From: Actinomycetota bacterium | Lineage (GTDB): Bacteria; Actinomycetota; Thermoleophilia; Miltoncostaeales; Miltoncostaeaceae | Reading direction: 5' to 3' | DNA: 64,000 nt | Assembly: GCA_963169235.1 (NCBI GenBank) | Contig: CAUJCX010000035.1 | Coordinates: 248,001 to 312,000, forward strand | In this document: one piece after another, positions 60,573 to 64,000 of the stretch | Layout of the letters: the number at the start of each line of letters is the position of its first letter | How positions within the stretch are numbered: position 1 is the first letter of the stretch | Program-made: the position numbers and the translations under genes | Notes under the pieces: model-generated | The model's input: only the letters and a program-made list of their open reading frames with translations | What the model was told of the DNA's origin: nothing | Database searches by the model: none

Positions 60573-62156
60573 TCAGCCCGTGGGGACGTCGCGGCGGCGG
60601 AAGCCCGCGATGCCCGCCGCCGTGAGGACGACGGCGGCGGCCACCAGCGCGGCCGCGCCTCCGCGCGCAAGCGGTTCGGACGGCACCTTGCCCACGGCCG
60701 CGAACGGCGACAGCCGCACCACCCACGACGCGAGGCCGATGCCCGGCCCCAGGTAGCCCACCACCACGGCGGCGGCGAACAGCCCCCACACCGCGGTCTG
60801 CAGGCGCGGCGCCAGGCCGAACGCCGCCACGCACAGGCCCAGCATCACGGCGGCCGCCGGGACGTACGCGGCGCACGCCACCAGCGTCCGGGCGACGATG
60901 CCCGCGTCGCCCATCGAGACGGCCACCGAGACGCCCAGGGAGAGGGCCCCGGCGAACCCGATCACCAGCAGGCCGGCGGCCACGACCACCGCCTGGACGC
61001 CCAGCCAACGTACGCGGGATCCACGGCCCGCCAGCTCGATCTCCACCTGCCCGTCGTCCTCCGCGCGGCGCCAGCCCCCGGCCAGCTGCACGGCGGCCCC
61101 GGACATCACCATCGCCAGCACCAGGGCGAACATCGCGAGCGCCTGGTCGACCCCCACGTCGGCGCCGATGCCCCTCAGCTCGCGCAGCGTGGGGTTGTCG
61201 CGCAGCGCCTCGACCACCTGCCGGGCCAGGAGGCCGTACATCGCCATCACCACGACGGCGGCGCCGGCCCAGCCCGCGATGGCGCCCCGCCGCTCGTGCA
61301 CGGCCAGGCCGAACGGCCGCACCAGCAGGCGCGATGCCCGCGCTGGCGCGCGCCGCACGGGCAGCATCGAGCTGCCGAGGTCGCGGCGCGCCGCCAGCGC
61401 GAACGCGGTCGCGAACAGCGCGGTCGCGGCCGCCAGCGAGATGGCGAGGGGCCACCAGCGGGGCTCCCCCATCGCCCGCACCTCGTCGAACCAACCCATG
61501 GGAGACGCCCACACGAGGGGCGTCTCGCGGGCCGCGCCCACGCCGCGCACCACGTACGCCGCGACGGCCGCCGCCAGCGCCGCGCCCCAGGCCGCGCGGG
61601 TGTGCTCGAACACCTGCGCGGCCACCGCCGCCAGGCCGGCGAACACGATCACGAGCGCCGCGATGGCCAGCGCGTACGCCACGGCCGAGCGGCCGGCGAC
61701 GCCCTCGGCGATCATCACGACGGCGCATCCGGCCGCGGTGGCCAGGGCCGCGGCCACGGTGATCACCAGGGCTCCCGTCAGAGGCGCGTGGCGCGAGATC
61801 GGCGACGCCAGCAGCAGCTCCAGGCGCCCCGCCTCCTCCTCGCGGCGGGTGAGCCGGCACACCAGCGCGATGCCCATCACGGGCAGCGCGAAAGAGGCGA
61901 TGAAGCCGAACTCGTTCGCGACGATGCCGCCGAACGAGTCGATGCCCGCCACGTTGCCGTTCAGCATGCGGATGGCGGGGCCGGTGCCGACGGTGCGCGC
62001 GTACGCCGCGATCTCCTCCGGGGTGCCGTACGTGCCCCGCAGCGCCGTGACCGTCACCACCATGCCCGCCACGATGCCCAGCACCCAGCCGGCGATGGTG
62101 CGCCACGCCGTGCGCAGCTGCACGGCCAGCATCGCGTCGAGACCCCACCGGCTCAT
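60573..62156 (-). CDS. ABC-2-type exporter permease
   Basis: 527 residues, about 12 predicted helices. ATG 62156 overlaps the ATPase stop (ATGA). A cytoplasmic segment RLTRREEEAGRLELLLASPI after the first helices and a second ARRDLGSSMLPVRRAPARAS are the coupling loops seen in ABC-2 exporters of the polyketide-antibiotic or lipid type. The protein looks like a fusion of two six-helix halves, so it can pair with one ATPase dimer. Substrate unknown. Confidence 0.85.
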   Translation of the reverse strand: MSRWGLDAMLAVQLRTAWRTIAGWVLGIVAGMVVTVTALRGTYGTPEEIAAYARTVGTGPAIRMLNGNVAGIDSFGGIVANEFGFIASFALPVMGIALVCRLTRREEEAGRLELLLASPISRHAPLTGALVITVAAALATAAGCAVVMIAEGVAGRSAVAYALAIAALVIVFAGLAAVAAQVFEHTRAAWGAALAAAVAAYVVRGVGAARETPLVWASPMGWFDEVRAMGEPRWWPLAISLAAATALFATAFALAARRDLGSSMLPVRRAPARASRLLVRPFGLAVHERRGAIAGWAGAAVVVMAMYGLLARQVVEALRDNPTLRELRGIGADVGVDQALAMFALVLAMVMSGAAVQLAGGWRRAEDDGQVEIELAGRGSRVRWLGVQAVVVAAGLLVIGFAGALSLGVSVAVSMGDAGIVARTLVACAAYVPAAAVMLGLCVAAFGLAPRLQTAVWGLFAAAVVVGYLGPGIGLASWVVRLSPFAAVGKVPSEPLARGGAAALVAAAVVLTAAGIAGFRRRDVPTG

Positions 62157-63097
62157 GCCCCGTCCCCCGCGTCCCCCGCGTCCCCCGCGGGCGCGCCGCC
62201 GTCGGCGTACGTGTGCAGAAACACCTCGTCGAGGCTCGGCGGCGTCACCGTGAGCGTGTGGATGCCCGCGCGTTCGAGCGCCGCGACGACGGCGGGCACG
62301 GCGTCCGCGTCGGCGCTGAGGCGCACGTCCACGCGGCCGCCGTCCGCGGCGCCGACGGCCAGGTCGCCCACGCCGGGGCGGTCGAGGCCCTCGGGAGGAC
62401 GCTCGGTGACGGCCCGCACGCGCGTGCGGGTGTGGCGGCGCAGGTCGGCCAGCGACCCGGACGTGACGGTGCGGCCGGCCCGGATGATGCTGACGCGGTC
62501 GGCGAGGGCCTCCACCTCGGCCAGGATGTGGCTCGACAGAAGCACGGTGCACCCGGCGGCCTGACGCTCGCGCACACAGCTCTGGAACGCCTCCATCATC
62601 AGGGGATCGAGGCCCGACGTCGGCTCGTCGAGGATCAGGAGGTCGACGTCCGCCGCGAGGGCGGCGATGAGCGACACCTTCTGCCGGTTGCCTTTGCTGT
62701 AGTCGCGCGAGCGCTTGGCGGGATCGAGGGCGAAGCGGGCGATGAGCGCGTCGCGGCGGGTCTCGTCGATGCCCCCGTGGGCCCGCGCCAGCACGTCGAT
62801 GCACTGTCCGCCGCTGAGGCCCGGCCACAGCGTGACGTCGCCCGGTACGTACGCCAGCCGCCGGTGGAGGGGCACCGCGTCGCGCCACGGGTCGGCCCCG
62901 AACAGCTCCACCCGCCCCGCGTCGGCGCGCATGAGGCCCAGCAGCACGCGGATGGTGGTCGACTTGCCCGCGCCGTTGGGGCCGAGGAACCCGTGCACCT
63001 CTCCCCGGCTCACGCTGAGGTCGAGGCCGTCGAGCGCGACGGTGTGACCGAAGCGTTTGACCAGACCGTCGATGTGGATGGGGGGTGCGTCGCTCAT
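62153..63097 (-). CDS. ABC-2-type exporter ATPase
   Basis: 314 residues from ATG 63097 with GGGAG upstream. Walker A FLGPNGAGKSTT (about 37-48), signature YSKGNRQKVSL, Walker B LLILDEPTSGLDP and the H-loop SSHIL are complete. The C-terminal extension after residue 220 is typical of drug-exporter ATPases (DrrA type). The last residues repeat GDAGDAGDGA, encoded by three tandem GTCCCCCGC units (62161 region). Forms an operon with the permease downstream. Confidence 0.93.
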   Translation of the reverse strand: MSDAPPIHIDGLVKRFGHTVALDGLDLSVSRGEVHGFLGPNGAGKSTTIRVLLGLMRADAGRVELFGADPWRDAVPLHRRLAYVPGDVTLWPGLSGGQCIDVLARAHGGIDETRRDALIARFALDPAKRSRDYSKGNRQKVSLIAALAADVDLLILDEPTSGLDPLMMEAFQSCVRERQAAGCTVLLSSHILAEVEALADRVSIIRAGRTVTSGSLADLRRHTRTRVRAVTERPPEGLDRPGVGDLAVGAADGGRVDVRLSADADAVPAVVAALERAGIHTLTVTPPSLDEVFLHTYADGGAPAGDAGDAGDGA

Positions 63098-63175
63098 GGC
63101 CGCTCCCGTGATGTCGCGGGGAGCGAGGGGCTCCCCCTCGTCCTCCACACTACGCCGCGGCCCCACGCACCGCTG

Positions 63176-63628
63176 TTACATCGTCGCGCCGCCGCCGCTC
63201 GAGCCGAAGCCGCCGGTGCCGCGCCCGTCGGAGGGGGGCAGCGCGTCCACCTCGCGCACGTCCCCGGTCCACACCGGCACCAGCACCAGCTGGGCGATGC
63301 GCGCCCCGGCCTCGAGGTGCACGTCCTCGTCGCCGTGGTTCACCAGCAGCACGATCACCTCGCCGCGGTAGCCCGCGTCGATGAGGCCCGGGGCGTTGGT
63401 GACGCCCAGTCCGTGGCGGCGCGCGAGGCCGCTGCGCGGCAGCACCAGCCCGCCCCAGCCCTCCGGCACGGCGATCGCAAGCCCCGTGCGCGCCTCGGCG
63501 CGTCCGCCGGCGGTCACGTGCACGGGCTCGACGCAGGCCAGGTCGAGGCCCGCATCCCAGGCGTGGGCGCGTGCCGGCACCGTCGCGCGGGGATCCAGGC
63601 GGGTGACGTCGAGGGGTGGGAGGGCCAC
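63176..63628 (-). CDS. dut: dUTP diphosphatase
   Basis: 150 residues from GTG 63628, 8 bases after TAACAT. dUTPase motifs are in order: AHAWDAGLDL (I), LPRSGLARRHG (II), GVTNAPGLIDAGYRGE (III), IAQLVLVP (IV), and RGTGGFGSSG (V) at the C-terminus. The trimeric enzyme converts dUTP to dUMP, keeping uracil out of DNA. Confidence 0.94.
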   Translation of the reverse strand: MALPPLDVTRLDPRATVPARAHAWDAGLDLACVEPVHVTAGGRAEARTGLAIAVPEGWGGLVLPRSGLARRHGLGVTNAPGLIDAGYRGEVIVLLVNHGDEDVHLEAGARIAQLVLVPVWTGDVREVDALPPSDGRGTGGFGSSGGGATM

Positions 63629-63635
63629 GGCCGGT

Positions 63636-63648
63636 GATGTTAGCGTCG
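63636..63648. promoter_or_regulatory. Overlapping divergent -10 elements between dut and the TfoX-N gene
   Basis: The same TGATGTTAGCGTC stretch reads TAGCGT (63641-63646) on the plus strand, 7 bases before GTG 63654, and TAACAT on the minus strand, 8 bases before the dut start. Two leaderless promoters apparently share these bases. Confidence 0.6.
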
Positions 63649-63653
63649 GGGAC

Positions 63654-63971
63654 GTGTCCGCCGACCGCAGCCTCCTGGCGCATGTCGTCGACCTCTTGGG
63701 CGACGACCCCGCGCTCACCACGCCGCGGCTCTTCAGCGGCTGGTCGCTGCGCTACGCCGACGAGCCGGTGGGGATGATCGTGCGCGGCACCGTGTATGCG
63801 AAGGCGGCCCCCGACGTGGGCGAGGCGTGGCGCGCGCTCGGCAGCACGCCGTTCACGTACACGCGGGGCGACCGCACCATCACGATGGCCGGCTACTGGT
63901 CGGTGCCCCCGGACGGGCTCGAGCGCGGGGACGCACTACGGGACTACCTGGGCCTCCCGCCGGACGACTGA
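63654..63971 (+). CDS. TfoX N-terminal-domain protein
   Basis: 105 residues from GTG 63654. The order FSGWSLRYADEPVGMIVRGTVYAKA then GSTPFTYTRGDRTITMAGYWSVPPD fits the TfoX_N fold (Sxy-like N-terminal half). Stand-alone TfoX_N proteins are common and their function is unclear. The protein stops 29 bases before the window edge and appears complete. Confidence 0.82.
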   Translation: MSADRSLLAHVVDLLGDDPALTTPRLFSGWSLRYADEPVGMIVRGTVYAKAAPDVGEAWRALGSTPFTYTRGDRTITMAGYWSVPPDGLERGDALRDYLGLPPDD

Positions 63972-64000
63972 CCAGGCCCCGGGTCCCCCGCTGCACTACC

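Noticed and set aside
62161-62190. GTCCCCCGC triple repeat as a possible CRISPR or mobile-element repeat
   Set aside because: Units are only 9 bases, directly tandem and inside the ATPase coding sequence, so it is a short coding microsatellite.

Overview
This is a very GC-rich chromosomal segment from an actinobacterium. The gene content fits a deep-branching class such as Thermoleophilia: single-motif RsiG-like protein, pgsA–rsiG–FHA–MerR order, dxr–rseP–ispG cluster, MurT/GatD, Arr, F420/PPOX-type enzyme, polyphosphate glucokinase. The class assignment is inference. Genes are tightly packed, often overlapping by 1–4 bases (ATGA, GTGA, TGATG). Many start codons lie 6–9 bases after a TAnnnT hexamer, as expected for leaderless mRNAs. 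I see no insertion sequence, prophage, CRISPR array or rRNA, and one tRNA (Pro-GGG).

Layout. 1–10 kb: end of an AarF/UbiB kinase, recJ, bifunctional rel, a LytR_C protein, then dxr–rseP–ispG. 10–13 kb: tRNA-Pro, a pgsA-type gene, an RsiG-like c-di-GMP-dependent anti-sigma candidate, a zinc-ribbon FHA protein, an FtsR-like MerR regulator and polyphosphate glucokinase. 13–20 kb: secreted coiled-coil/RlpA-like protein, M32 carboxypeptidase, two paralogous lipoproteins, an orphan PAS histidine kinase and a PilZ protein. 20–27 kb: two divergent ECF-type sigma factors around a zinc anti-sigma factor (one sigma appears fused to an AhpD-like domain), an FAD oxidoreductase, a 56-residue YjfB-like motility protein, a tail-anchored FHA protein and Hsp15. 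27–36 kb: SCO1, a 5'-3' exonuclease, a phosphotransferase, a cupredoxin–DUF1800–DUF1501 operon, Sua5, small membrane proteins, and a small gene under two LexA-type boxes. 36–42 kb: CoA transferase, PPOX enzyme–arr, a strong bidirectional terminator, and an aldolase–HAD–dhaL–dhaK operon. 42–53 kb: bacterial PH-domain pair, cupin, enolase-superfamily enzyme, cysM, an Rpf-domain cell-wall hydrolase, the primary sigma factor and YqgE. 53–64 kb: metallo-beta-lactamase-fold hydrolase, rpiA, murT–methyltransferase–gatD, MarR/DHA2 efflux, an ABC-2 exporter, dut and a TfoX-N protein.

The most interesting connection is a c-di-GMP/alternative-sigma circuit. Two near-identical sigma-28/WhiG-type promoters (TAA[A/C]-N16-GCCGAT) sit upstream of a PilZ gene with an intact c-di-GMP motif and of the YjfB-like gene, while an RsiG-like protein, the anti-sigma that holds WhiG when bound to c-di-GMP, lies 9 kb away. 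A WhiG/FliA gene is not in the window. Other points for follow-up are the sigma–AhpD-like fusion beside a ZAS anti-sigma factor, a methyltransferase wedged between murT and gatD, the DhaM-less dihydroxyacetone-kinase/aldolase operon, and the LexA boxes in front of an uncharacterised 96-residue protein.
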